Below are positions 36,384-47,522 of a stretch of DNA of 64,000 nucleotides, piece by piece. Below the pieces are notes generated by a model. That model was given only the letters and a program-made list of their open reading frames with translations, was not told the DNA's origin and did not search any database. Both the position numbers and the translations under genes were made by a program. The DNA comes from Oscheius dolichura (Eukaryota > Nematoda > Chromadorea > Rhabditida > Rhabditidae): NCBI GenBank assembly GCA_932521035.1, contig OW051493.1, forward strand, positions 2,790,001 through 2,854,000, written 5' to 3'. Within the stretch, counting starts at the first letter, position 1, and each line of letters starts with the position of its first letter.

Positions 36384-36945
36384 ATGAATTCACTTATTAG
36401 GCAGTTTTCACTGTTATGTCGCCCCACGGCTCCTAGAATGGGGGCGGCATACAGGCAACATTCTCAAGAAGCTGTCAGCTCCACTTCAAATGAAGGTTTG
36501 TTTTTTTTTTTAATTTTAGATAGTGAAGCATTTTACTCTTACCATTTTTCAGATGATGCTCCTGTTCAGTTAAATAAAAATCCTTACGAAAAAGACAAGC
36601 GGAAATGCTTACTGTGTAGAACAGGAGTGCAACTAGATTACAAAAATAGCAGACTATTACAGCAGTTTGTATCAACCTTTTCTGGCCGTGTTTATGATCA
36701 ACATATTACAGGTTAGCTTTTATAAACATCTTTTTTTCTGTTGTCAACGATGTTAGAATTCATGTTCGCCTTATACATTTCTTTTTTCAGGACTCTGCGA
36801 TCCTCAACAGAAAAAATTAGTCGAGACCATTGCACAATCACGAAAAGCTGGATATATGCCTATTTTGGTCAAAGATCCGAAATACACTCGTGATCCTAAA
36901 CTGTTTGATCCACTGAAGCCACTCCGACCACACAGCTTTGCCTAG
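36384..36945 (+). CDS. MRPS18C: Mitochondrial small-subunit ribosomal protein bS18m (S18C)
   Basis: Three exons encode about 138 residues. An Arg-rich, acid-poor presequence (MNSLIRQFSLLCRPTAPRMG) targets mitochondria. The S18 fold follows, with CLLCRTGVQLDYKNSRLLQQFVS and GRVYDQHITGLCDPQQKK, including the cysteine pair of the C-type paralogue. The tail LKPLRPHSFA is typical of MRPS18C. The ATG directly follows AAATTTAG, a probable trans-splice acceptor, 161 bp after the EBP2 stop. Confidence 0.92.
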
Positions 36946-37218
36946 AAAATGTAAAATGTATTGTTTCATTAGTTTTTGTTATATGTTTGTTTTTCGTATA
37001 AAGCATGAGCAAGTGCATCAGCTATCAAAGTGAAAGGCGTTATTCGCTGGCTAAATTCTTGGCATCTTGTTCCCCATTGTCAAGTATCGACTGCCATAAT
37101 CGAATCTGAAAATTCAACGGCGACATCCAGTGCACTACCAATACGCTTATTTTTCAATAAAGGAAACAACGACAATCATGCTTTTTTTCAAGGTAAATAT
37201 TAAACTGCTGATTTCAGG
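36946..37218. other. Spacer between MRPS18C and the ZIP gene, with open frames on both strands
   Basis: The stretch 37000-37195 has protein-like frames in both directions but no consistent start. Plus strand reads VKGVIRWLNSWHLVPHC... from 37031. Minus strand reads KNKRIGSALDVAVEFSDSIM..., then TGA, then QWGTRCQEFSQRITPF.... I cannot decide between chance, a hidden exon and a structured RNA. Confidence 0.3.
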
Positions 37219-38551
37219 ATGTTAATATTGGAATTAATTTCTGCTGCACTTATTTTTGTTATCCTTGTAGCTTGCACCATTGTTCCATATTGCATATTAA
37301 TAAGAAAAGGACACCGAGATTCCAAGTAAGAATAGTCAAATTAGTATTATATTATCATATTGCAGACAAAGTATATCCCTCTCAATTTGTAATTGCATAG
37401 CATGTGGAATCTTTCTTTCTACATGCTTTCTTGGACTTATTCCTCATGTTAGGCATCAAGAGATAATTATATCGTAGGCTTTTTCGTGATCAACAGGATC
37501 AATAACTTCAGGAAAGGTAGTCTAAATAGCACAGTAGATGGCACTTCAAAGCAGGGACTAATACTAAGTACAGAAGCTGTGGTTTTATTAGGATTTCTTT
37601 TAATTCTCCTCATTGAACAGGCATTGAGCTGGTTTATCAATATAAGGAAAGCTTTTGTAGTTTATAGCAGCGTGTTCCTCGGCATCCTCTAAGCAAAATT
37701 CTCCCAAACGGGCGCCGACATTGCGCACACTTATGGAAAGTGATGCAGAAGATTTTACAGTTAACTTTTCATAAAACTAAAAAAATTATTTTAGCCGTTG
37801 GTAGACACTACAATGGATCATGAGCACGATGATGACGGAATGGACATTATCTTCAGAGCAAGTTCGCCTAGTAGAGAGAGGCCAGAGCCAACTGGACATA
37901 GTCATGCTCTACCCTTGGAAGATGGACTGACAGCCAGGACATTATTTTTGCTTTTAGGATTGTCAATTCATTCTGTGTTTGAAGGAGTTGCTTTAGGAGT
38001 GCAGGTAGACGAGAATCTTTCCTAAAACATTGGCTTAGAGAGAAAGTAGCGATTTCTTCAATGTGATGATTGCCATTATGTTCCACGAGGTGTTATGTTG
38101 TTTTGCTTATGGAATTTCTATGGCCCAACAGAGAACTCCCGTAAAATCAGCTCTTACAACCGTAGTCATATTATCAGCTAGTATTCCAGCCGGCATGGCC
38201 ATTGCCATTATGGTAAGCATACATTTACTCTGAGAATTACTTATTTTGCAGGTAAATCAATTTGAAACGACTAATTCTATGCTGGTACGATATGTGTTGG
38301 AAGGTTTAGCAGCTGGTACCTTCGTTTACGTGGCATGTGTGGAGATGCTCAGCTCTGAATTAGGTCATGTTCATGGCCACAGCCACGACCATGAAAGCCA
38401 TGAACACGCGTAGGCTTTATCTATTTTTGTGCAAGAATTATTTTCTAGCCATGAACATTGTGCAAACGGGCCATTTGCAAAAGCTGTTGCAGTTACTGTT
38501 GGAGTAGCCATATTTTGGGGTTTGAAACTTATTTTAACCAGTCAAGGATAA
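37219..38551 (+). CDS. ZIP-family zinc transporter (SLC39A1/2/3-like)
   Basis: The ATG follows ATTTCAG|G. Helices are ELISAALIFVILVACTIVPYC, CNCIACGIFLSTCFLGLIPH (ZIP TM2), EAVVLLGFLLILLIEQAL, LFLLLGLSIHSVFEGVALGV (TM4, with the HSxxEG metal-site motif), NVMIAIMFHEVLCCFAYGIS (TM5, with HE), SALTTVVILSASIPAGMAIA, YVLEGLAAGTFVYVACVEML and AVAVTVGVAIFWGLKLIL. His-rich stretches (DHEHDDD, GHVHGHSHDHESHEHA) are metal-binding loops. It imports zinc across the plasma or an organelle membrane. Exon joins near 37620-37700 and 38020-38090 are approximate. Confidence 0.88.
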
Positions 38552-38865
38552 TATAGGTAGTTTCTTTTATATTTTATTATATTCCCCTCCTGATCTCTGT
38601 TCACTTTTCTAAAATTATACGGGGTAAGGTTTCACTAGTTCGCTTCTGGTCAATGTTTTCTCAATTTTCCGATTGTCATTCAGGCTTGTATGCATAATTA
38701 TAGTTGGTTTGTGGCATATATAATATACGTGATGGGTAAACAGTTTAATAAAAATTTCAATAACTATTCTAATGATTCTAACCAATAAATGGAGGAGCCT
38801 TATGTTTTTCAGTATAAAAACTTGGTGCAAATGGGAAAAGAAACAACGATAATAGCCTTAGATTT

Positions 38866-40257
38866 ATGACAGCAATTCTTTGTAAAAATGAAAAATTCGC
38901 CATCATCGATGAAGCTGCTTATATCAACGAGATCTACAAATCTTCTGGGTAAAAAAACATTTTATTAATTCTGTTCAGTTTCAGATTTCAGGTGGACGCC
39001 AAGTTATTTGATATTAATGGCCCCTACATGATGGACAGTCAATTTGAAGCCATGAAGAATCCTGATCGACGGATTCGAAAACGGAAACGCCCAACTAGTG
39101 AATACCTTGTTGAGGTTTGCTTTGTAATATTTGTTTAAACGTCAAATTAAGGAATGTAATAATATTATTGCGTTGTTACCAGAAATACAGGAAGCTGGCA
39201 CATCGAATGGAGTGTTCAAAAAATGTCAATTGAAGGATAATAATAAAAGAGCCAGGGAAGCAAGTAAATCTCTAAATAGTAGTGGTTCAATTAGGTTTGA
39301 CAATTATTTTGTTTGTTATCAAGTATCTACTGTTTCAGTTCTAACAAAATTCCATTGAATAGCGAAAATGGGATGTGGATTAATGATTCAAATGAATTCA
39401 AAGTAATATCACATGATGGTTTGTTTAATTTTATTTTTATTCTGTTTTTATAAACTTTCAGATGACAAATTTCTAATTCCACCGAGAGCTAAATTCCATA
39501 TAGGAAATGTAAATTTTACTTCTAAGGAAAAAATAGCAGGTATGTTTTTTGATACCTTTAGGAATACCTAAGTAAAGATTCTTTCGATTTAATTATTATG
39601 GATCCGCCTTGGTTAAATCGTTCCGCTAAAAGAACTGCGAAGTATGAACTTTCGGACGATGTTATTCATACAATTGATATTGGTTCTCTCCGTAATAATG
39701 GGCTGATGTGTTTATGGGTTACGAATCGCAGAGGTTTGTCCGATGTTAGTCTTACCTATTTTCTTTAGGAATTCAAGAAGAATGTATCCAAATTTTTAAA
39801 AAGTGGAACCTTGAAATGCTAGCTACATGGTATTGGCTGAAGGTTATACAAAATATACATTTTTTTTGTTAATTCGACGAATTTAGGTTACAAAAGAAGG
39901 CGAGCCTGTTTGTGATTTCAACTCTTCACACAAGGTTCCATTTGAAATTATCCTTGTTGGCTGTCCTATAGGAAAAGGAGAAATGTGGGAGAATCGCTTG
40001 CCGAAACGGTTTATATTTGCAAGGTTTGTAGAGAGTACATTATATATCCTTATTTTTATTTAGCGTTCCAATGGCTGTTCATTCTCGAAAGCCACCGATG
40101 CAGTTACTACTGTCCGTCTTTGACCTAACTTTTTCCCGATCTTTAGAATTTTTCGCAAGAAATCTTTGGCCACATAGTATGTCTGTTGGCTTCGAGCCAT
40201 TATTTTTACAAAATAATTTAGCTTTTAGCCCAAATAAAAGATTATGAACTATAATCT
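38866..40257 (+). CDS. METTL4: MT-A70 family methyltransferase, METTL4-like
   Basis: About eight exons encode roughly 350 residues. The catalytic DPPW motif is intact (DSFDLIIMDPPWLNRSAKR), followed by GSLRNNGLMCLWVTNRRGI, MLATWYWLKVTKEGEPV, FEIILVGCPIGKGE, VPMAVHSRKPPMQLL and FFARNLWPHSMSVGFEPLFLQ, all in METTL4 order. METTL4 enzymes place N6-methyladenine; the C. elegans counterpart DAMT-1 has been proposed to act on DNA and the human one acts on U2 snRNA. Substrate here is not shown. It follows the ZIP gene by 314 bp, and its ATG comes just after CCTTAG. Confidence 0.92.
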
Positions 40258-40460
40258 GTTCAGCTTTCGTCTTACATTCTTCTCTTTATTTGTAAAAATA
40301 TGCTGTTCAAATCTATGTACGAATCTGAAGGAATCTGTATTTGTAAATTATTTGGGATAGTTTCGATGACTTCTTTACATGTCCATCCATAAAGACTGCA
40401 AATACAAATAAGAAAAAAACGTGTTTATTTCTCGCATAATTTGTCTGGAGTCGTCTCCTT

Positions 40461-40862
40461 TTATTTGCCGGATGCAGTGCTTCCTTTTGTCTGTGTGCCA
40501 TGTTGATTAGACTCATCCATTTCAGCTTAACTTCCTTGTATTAGATAAGAGCATAATCTTACCAGGGTCGGAAGCAATTTGTTTATTTCTTCGGAAGTGC
40601 CTGCAAGTCTTACTCATGAGATTGACTATGTTTCCCATAGTAAGGAGTAACGAAAGACAGGCGACACTCGCAAATGTTATGATACGCGGATCGTCCCAGG
40701 CATCACTGTAATTATCTTGGTCGGCTTTCTTCCAACTAACATGAGACAAGGAGTAACAACCATTCTGAAGCTGAAGAAGGGGGAATGGTACGGATTAGTC
40801 ATATTTATTTCTTACAGGAAAATAACAGCACAAAATTTGTACTGTTATTTTGTACCACAAAT
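40461..40862 (-). CDS. Small single-pass membrane protein, unknown
   Basis: The last exon reads DPAEMDESNQHGTQTKGSTASGK and stops at 40461. It is joined over a 37-bp intron (GTAAGATTATG...GTTAAG) to an exon from 40770. That exon encodes SLSHVSWKKADQDNYSDAWD and a membrane helix (IITFASVACLSLLLTMGNIV), then a basic stretch RHFRRNKQIASD. A further 5' exon ending at 40816 (GTAAGA donor) would add ILCCYFP. The start codon was not found. Roughly 100 residues, no family recognised. It lies just downstream of the zinc-finger gene on the same strand. Confidence 0.45.
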
Positions 40863-40987
40863 ATAATCACAGGTTGATTACCGAGCTTGTTCGGGTTATT
40901 GCAAACAATGAAAGGGAATGGGATATTTCAATCCGAATCCAAAGTGAGGAGAGCAGCGATATCGCTGTAGTTCAGCTAAAACATTTT

Positions 40988-42961
40988 TTATACGGTATAA
41001 AATGGCACAATTGCCTCAGCATTGTTAATAGAGTCAGGGGTATGCGAAGAGGAAGAGCTCTGGCTCTCATTGCCATCATCCTGTGAAACTGATAGCTGGG
41101 GATATTTGATACCGATGACTGCCTGAAAAGAGTCCTTTTCTTAAACTTGGGAATAACCTACACGAGGAGAACAATCCAAACTTATTGGGTTAGTGGTTCG
41201 GTCTCTTACAACAACCGCAGAGAAGAGCTGTAATTTGATGGTTTAATAAAAAGGAAGAACATACAGCCGAATAGACATTCAGCGAGTGACGGGTCAGGCG
41301 ATCCGCCCTGTAGCTCTTCGAGCAGTGGATGCAGTTGTTCTCTCCCAGAGCGTGTTCCGTCCTCATGTGAATCTTGAGCAGACGACGTCCTTCGATGAGC
41401 TTCTTGCAATCCTCAACCGGACAGACGACTATTACCGTATAACTGTTCCAATGGCTCAGGAGGTGTTCCATCATCTGGTCCTTACGGTAGAAGGTACGGG
41501 GACACAGGATACAAGTCATAAAGGGCTCCAACTCGTGGCCAGTACTGTGGCGTTTCAGATTAGACTAAAGAATTGGATGTGTATGGGCATTCTCTCTCAC
41601 CTTCTGGCTGAACTGAGCTCCGCAAACAGTACACTCGTGGAGGGCCTTGTGCTCCGCGTGGGCATTCTGAACATTTTGGATCATGGGAAGGAAAAAGGAC
41701 AACGAACCTCGTGGGAAGTCAGGTGCTGGATGGACTTGGTCTTGAAAGGACACTTCTTGCAGAGGAAGATTCTGTCGTCCTTTTCGGAGCGGGCGACGAG
41801 CTTAACCGGGGAGCCGGGGGCAATTGGGCGATCCACTGGTTGATTCACCGTATTCTAAACAGTTGATAAGCTGAAAACTGGTTCCATGGACGGGGCCCGT
41901 GTCGGAAAGATGCATACTTCGGGGGAGATAGCCAAATAATATTTGGCATACTGTAATTATGACTCCCACCCATCCTCCTCGTCGTCCTCCCCGATGTCAC
42001 CCCATCCACCTCGTTCTCCTCGTTGTTGCCTTCATCGTCCTCCCTATCGTCGTCCTCCTCACGTCACCCCACCCTCTTCATTCTCCACGTCGCTCAGCTG
42101 TTCGCCGTCCTCCTCATGGTTCCCTTGTTCGTGCTCCTCTCGTTCGTCGTCCTTCCCTTTGTTGTCCTCCTGTTCAGCGTCGTCCCTCTCGTCGCCTTCC
42201 CCTTCATCTTCCTCCATCGTCATCCCCCTCCTCGTCATCCTCTTGTTCGTTCTCCTCCCCCTTATCCCCCGCCCCATCCTCCTTCCCGTTATCCTCCTCC
42301 CCCACCCCGCGCCTTACTGTCACCTACCAGGAAGGCAACCGTAACACCATGGGTAGAAGAATGAAACATACGTTGAGCAGTTGCCGGGCGCATTCGATCA
42401 TGGCCTGTCCGAGGAGGACCCCTTGGCAGATTTCGATCATATCAATAAGTCCCGTCGGCTCGGCAGACGCTTCGAGAAGTTCCTAACACTCTTTTCAGGT
42501 TTGCTACAATCGGCTTTACCTGTTTCTCGTCGTCCGGCTCCGGAACCGAGTCATTGCAGATGGTCACGTCGGAGGACAGGGGCTGAGCCGTCAGTTCGCT
42601 GAAGTGCTCGACTGAAAAAGCCAATATAGTGACCATAAAATCCGTCAGAATTCTCATTGAATACAAAAGAGGCTGGGCTAAGAAGTGCCGCCAGCTCTTC
42701 CCAAGGAATATGTCTTCCCGGGCGGCGGCCAATTGCTTTTGGTTGAATAGCGACGCCGGGAACGGGCGGCATACTGTACTTGTCTGGCTGCGGGAATGGA
42801 TCGGACAGAATCTCATATTTTAAAATGTATTGAGACTCACGTAGATGGCGAGAGTAGTCGTTTAGAGTGGCAAAGATTTCGGTACAGGCGGTCACGGAGC
42901 ACTTGCAGATGACCGGCTCCTGGTCATCTTCCTGGTCAGCCACTGGCGAAGTCGGCTTCAT
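40988..42961 (-). CDS. C2H2 zinc-finger protein
   Basis: Eight exons: 42961-42841, 42611-42530, 42482-42372, 41854-41708, 41666-41601, 41574-41277, 41227-41162, 41122-40988. Fingers include CSVTACTEIFATLNDYSRHL, FLCKKCPFKTKSIQHLTSH, HECTVCGAQFSQK...NLKRHSTGH, FMTCILCPRTFYRKDQMMEH, VVCPVEDCKKLIEGRRLLKIH and NCIHCSKSYRADRLTRH. Several fingers are split by introns. The acidic, Ser-rich C-terminus (SQDDGNESQSSSSSHTPD) ends VPFYTV. About 340 residues. It probably binds nucleic acid; the specific target is unknown. An upstream exon may extend the N-terminus, since ATCCAGCAGATC before the ATG is in frame after a TTTCAG. Confidence 0.78.
41955..42310. repeat. Pyrimidine-rich low-complexity tract in an intron
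   Basis: About 350 bp of TCC/TCG/CTC triplet-like sequence on the plus strand (purine-rich on the transcribed-gene sense strand) fills most of the 517-bp intron 3 of the zinc-finger gene. Long apparent open frames here are compositional artefacts. Confidence 0.7.
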
Positions 42962-44147
42962 AGTATTGATCTGCTGGATGGCTGAAACGGACGGCTCGAC
43001 GAGTGGAAGCGGTGTTTATCAGGAATAGACAATAATAACGGGAGGATGCATCCAGCGAAACAGTAAGAGGGAGGACGACCGGTGGCAGACGGCCAGCCAA
43101 CGGGGATCTGCCCAAAATGGACAGGATGAATATTGACGGAGATGGAACAACAGACACGACACAGCCAAGGAGCGGATCAGGCGCCAATTGATTCTGGAAT
43201 GATGTGATTGCCCAAAGGGGCGTGGATATGGATGGAGTAGGGGAAAGATGCGCCGAGCAGAGGAGAAACAGAGAAATGAACAGGGGGCAGGGACCATACG
43301 GAGGGGGCCAGGCGCTGATTAATGAGTCACTGTTATTGTTGATAATCTGAAAACGGAACACACACATATCCACGAGTGGAAGCAGAGGGACCGAGGTGAC
43401 CAACAAAGGGGGGTCTAACAGTAACAGCCACAGTTAGACAGGCTGCTGGGGGAGAAGACGCCACTTCAGTCAGTCACATGCCGCAGCCACAGTAATCCAA
43501 AAATTTTGGCAGCCCGAACCATAAACACTTTGGCATCTCTTCTAGAAAACGGAAACAATGACATCCAGTGATACCTGTGGCTGAATCCATCCTCTTTGAT
43601 CCCTCCAAGGGAGAACCGATGCCAGAACACGGCATTCTTGGTGGAAACATTCGTAAGAAAAACTTGATCTACATGGCCAACTGCCCAATGGGCAAAATGG
43701 CATCCCTCTCCCATTTTCCACGGTGAACCGACTAGTTCTTTATATTTTTTCTAGGTGGAGCTAATGCCTTTTTGTACGTTAGTCTTATGGGATAAGCATA
43801 TGTTTGTCTGCATTCAATGTGAATAAAATACTTCCCTTTTAGTTGTGAGCTTGAAACACGGAAAGCCAAACTGGTGAACTTTCTTCCGAGCAATAGATGT
43901 AAAAAAAAATACGTTTCATATTTGCCGCGCCTATTCCAGTCGAGATTTGTTTGCGTTTTTTCGGTCAAATTTTCGTTTTTGTTCGAAACTTGACAGATTT
44001 TAGGATTCATTGCTTGTGTTTGTTTGCTGCTATGGTGTCATTTTCTTTTTTTTCTAATTTTGTTGTAGCTTTCCCTTTCTCGTGATCGCTACATCGTTCT
44101 ATAAATATTCGGGTTTCAGTGCTCTAAAGAGGATAAACTATCTAGAA
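42962..44147. other. Intergenic between zinc-finger and Argonaute genes
   Basis: Possible untranslated or 5' exons of the zinc-finger gene lie near 43000-43360 (minus-strand TTTTCAG at about 43350). The part from 43.7 kb is AT-rich flank of the Argonaute gene, which is preceded by GGGTTTCAG at 44112-44120. Confidence 0.45.
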
Positions 44148-47100
44148 ATGACTGCGCAAGGAGATCTGAAGAAGGATCCAATCGGAGAAGCGGAACGCTT
44201 GATTGCCGAGATGCAGGTAGATACGGAAAAAGAGTGAATGTAAGTAATTATATTTGCAGATCTCAGCTCACACTCAAATGGCCCCTAACATGGCGCCGGG
44301 AAAGCTGGGACAAACTGAACAGGTTCAAACAAATGCATTCGGAGTACAGGTTGTTGGCAACAACGTTGTCTACATCTACGATGTGCGAATGTTTGCGGAC
44401 TTGGCTCCGACTAAGACGGTTGAGTTCACGAAAAAGGGAAAAGACGAGTAAGAACTTAAATTTTTCCATGCAAATTTTTTTAGCTGCCTTGTAAACGAGA
44501 GAAAGGAGAAGTGTGTACGCATCCTCGAAGCGCTTATCGAGCAAAACAAGTCGATCTTCCCGGACAAGTACAGAGTATACTATGATGGACAGTCCATGCT
44601 CTTCGCCTTGGACGATCTCTTCCCTGGCGACGAGGTTCATATTCTGTATCGACTGTAGTAACTCAGCATTTTAGAAGTTCAAGCGTTTCACCATTCCTGG
44701 GATTTCGTTCGAATTGCCGGATTTGAAGGGACTTGAAACTATCATTGTTGAAATCAAGGCTTGTACTGCAAAACGTTCCTTTGTCCTTAATACGGATACT
44801 ATGTGCTCCTCAACCGCAAACCTTGATGCAACTCAAAACGACCGCTATCTCACGCAGTTTGTTGAGATCGTCTTGAAGCAGGTTGGTCAAAAATAAATTC
44901 TTTCCAGTTGGTGTAACTTTCAGCATGCAATCATGTCTCCTCATCGCCACAAAGTGTACGAGTACGGAAAAACATTCATGGTCCGTATCTTTTCAAACAG
45001 TATCTTCTTTAATTGCATATTTAGACCAATCCTCTTGGAGAACATCTGGAAGCAAAAGACATCAAAGAAGTTGGAGACGGAAAGAGACTTTTCGTTGGCT
45101 CGAAACAAAGCATTCGGCAGATAGAGGGCCCTCGTGGACGTGGAACAAACAACATCTCTCTTATTGTGGACGCGAAGAAGACAGCTTTTCACGTCGAGTC
45201 TACAGTAGCTGAGAAAGCCGTGGCTATTTTAAAGAAACAGTTGGACCGTCCAATGATAGACAGTGATCGCGAAAAAGTGAGCGGCGTTATCAAAGGTACA
45301 ATGATTAACTTGATGTTTAATTTGCAACTCGTATTTAGGCTTATTTGTGGAAACTACGCATACAAAGAATCACAAGCGTCTAGCGATCTATGGAGTTTCC
45401 AAGTACAACGCTATGGATTCGTTCTTTGAAAGCGACGGGACCAAAATCAGCGTTTTCGACTACTTCAAGCAAAAGTACAATATCGTGCTGAAATATGCTT
45501 GTGCTCCTCTTCTTTTGGCTAAAGAGAGAGGAAATATGAACTGCTATCCCATGGTATAATAGCTGATTCAATTATATTCTGTTTTTAGGAAGTTTGTAAA
45601 GTCATTCCGTTTCAAAGAGTGACGATTCCTCAGCAGACGCCTGAACAAAGTCAACAGAGCACCAGGGTATAGCCGCGTATATAATTGAAATCTTGCTCGA
45701 TTTTAGGAATGCGCCGTTCCCCCTGCTGCCCGCCAGCGTTACATTATGGCTGGTGTCACTGCGCTGGAGGTACTGAATGAGCAGAACATGTACATCAAGA
45801 ATGCAGGTCTCAAAGTGTATCCCAATCCTATCAAAGTAAGCTTTATTACTTGCAATTATTGTTTTTAGGTCGCTGGACGCGCTCTTCCCAGTCCTGGAAT
45901 TACTTATGCTGGAACAAGAGGCCCGCAAAGGGTCGATTCGGGGAAGTGGAAGACCCAAGGTACTGCCTATCTCATCCCTGCTCAAGTCAGTACATGGGCA
46001 GTATACTGCGTTCAAGACAATAGGACCAGATACAGCGCGGATGATTTGCGCCACTTTGCCAAGAAGTTCTTTGATGAGTGCTGCCGTAAGGGAATGAAGA
46101 TGGCTCCTCCAACTGATATTCAGGTAACCACAACTGCTTATGAATTCAATATCTATTTTTTAGATGATTCCTGAGAAGAACATCGAAGAGTCGATAAAGA
46201 CCGCTTCTACACACAAGTGCCAGTTCATTCTGTTTATCATCGCCGATGCTTTGTTAAGTGTTCACAAGGACATGAAATGTGAGTTGATTTACAATTGTTT
46301 ATCTTGTTGCTTCAGATTGGGAACGCAAATACGAATGTGCCACGCAGCAGATTAAGATGTCCAACATGGAGAAGATCATGAAAGAAAACAAATTCATGAC
46401 ATTGGAGAATATCATCAACAAGACAAACTGCAAGTTAGGCGGCCTCAATTATGGTTTGGACGTAAAGCAACTCAACGGTGTTGCCCAGTAAGAAACTTCC
46501 AGTTGAACGCATTACTATTATTTTGCAGGAAATGGTTTACAGACGATCGCCTCATCCTTGGAATCGCCTTGTCCCATCCGCCCCCATCCGCTGCTTTCAG
46601 TGCAGCTTCTACACTGCCTACTGTTGTTGGATTCTCTGCCAATATGAAATCTTGTCCATATGAGTTTATTGGCGACTTCTTGTTGCAAGATAGCCGTAAA
46701 AGCGATGTAAGAATTTATTGCGTTCTTTGCAATATGCGATATTCAGACGCTCTACTGTATCGGTGATGTGGTTAAACAGGCCGTTGAACGTCACGCTAAG
46801 AATCACAAGGGACCAGCTAAAGAACTCGTTATATACCGCACAGGTATCGACGAAGGAGCTTATGAACTTGTAGGTTGTGTGTTCTACTTATTGAAGAATC
46901 GGTCTAGATTTTGAGCAAGGAGATTCCAGTCGTCAAAGCTTGTTTGAAGAAGATGGGAGTCGACTGCAAGGTCTCCTTCATCGTTGCTGCCAAAGTTAAT
47001 AGTGATGTGCGCCTCATGCGTGAGCGAATTGATGCTACGGCCAAGCCGACAGCTCAAGTACGACCTTTTTAAATTTGCATACTATTCACTTCTTTTAGAA

Positions 47101-47522
47101 TATTCCTCCTGGTATTGTGGTTGATCAGTGTCTAACACATCCGGCGTACTTTGAGTTCTATCTGAACAGTCACACTACGCTCCAAGGATCCGCCAAATCG
47201 CCTCGTTACACTGTCGTCTATGATGAGCTGAACTTGACGTGCGATGAAATTGAAGGACTTACCTATGCATTGTCGCATAATCATCAGATCGTGGCATTGA
47301 CCACTTCTCTCCCTTGCCCTCTCTACATTGCTCAGGTTTGCCTTCAAATTTGTTTTTTATATAGTTCTTGTTTAGCGTTACTCGGAGCGTGGCCAAGCAT
47401 TGTACACATCTTACACCGAGAAGTCCGAATCTAGCAGTGAGAACAGCTCTGGCTTCGATGATGCCCTGCGTAACTTGACATTCAGTTTGACCAAGCTGGG
47501 CAATGCGCGAATCAATGCTTAA
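44148..47522 (+). CDS. Argonaute protein, slicer-deficient, probably WAGO-type
   Basis: Some 17-18 exons with ~35-50-bp introns encode about 870 residues. The order is N domain (VQVVGNNVVYIYDVRMFADL), linker, PAZ (VSKYNAMDSFFESDGTKISVFDYFKQKYN; CYPMEVCKVIPFQR), MID (WERKYECATQQIKMSN) and PIWI. The PIWI core has NKTNCKLGGLNYGLD and LILGIALSHP, where slicers have G-A-D-V-T-H-P, so the first catalytic Asp is Ala. YRTGIDEGAYE has Thr in place of the second Asp, and CPLYIAQRYSERG lacks the catalytic His. It should bind small RNAs but not cut, as in nematode WAGO proteins that use 22G-RNAs. It ends LTKLGNARINA; the final small residues are usual for a C-terminus buried in MID. Confidence 0.93.

Noticed and set aside
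41943-42486. Long overlapping plus-strand frames rich in Ser/Pro/His
   Set aside because: They translate the pyrimidine tract in the zinc-finger gene's intron; all three frames are open because TCC/TCG/CTC triplets hold no stops.
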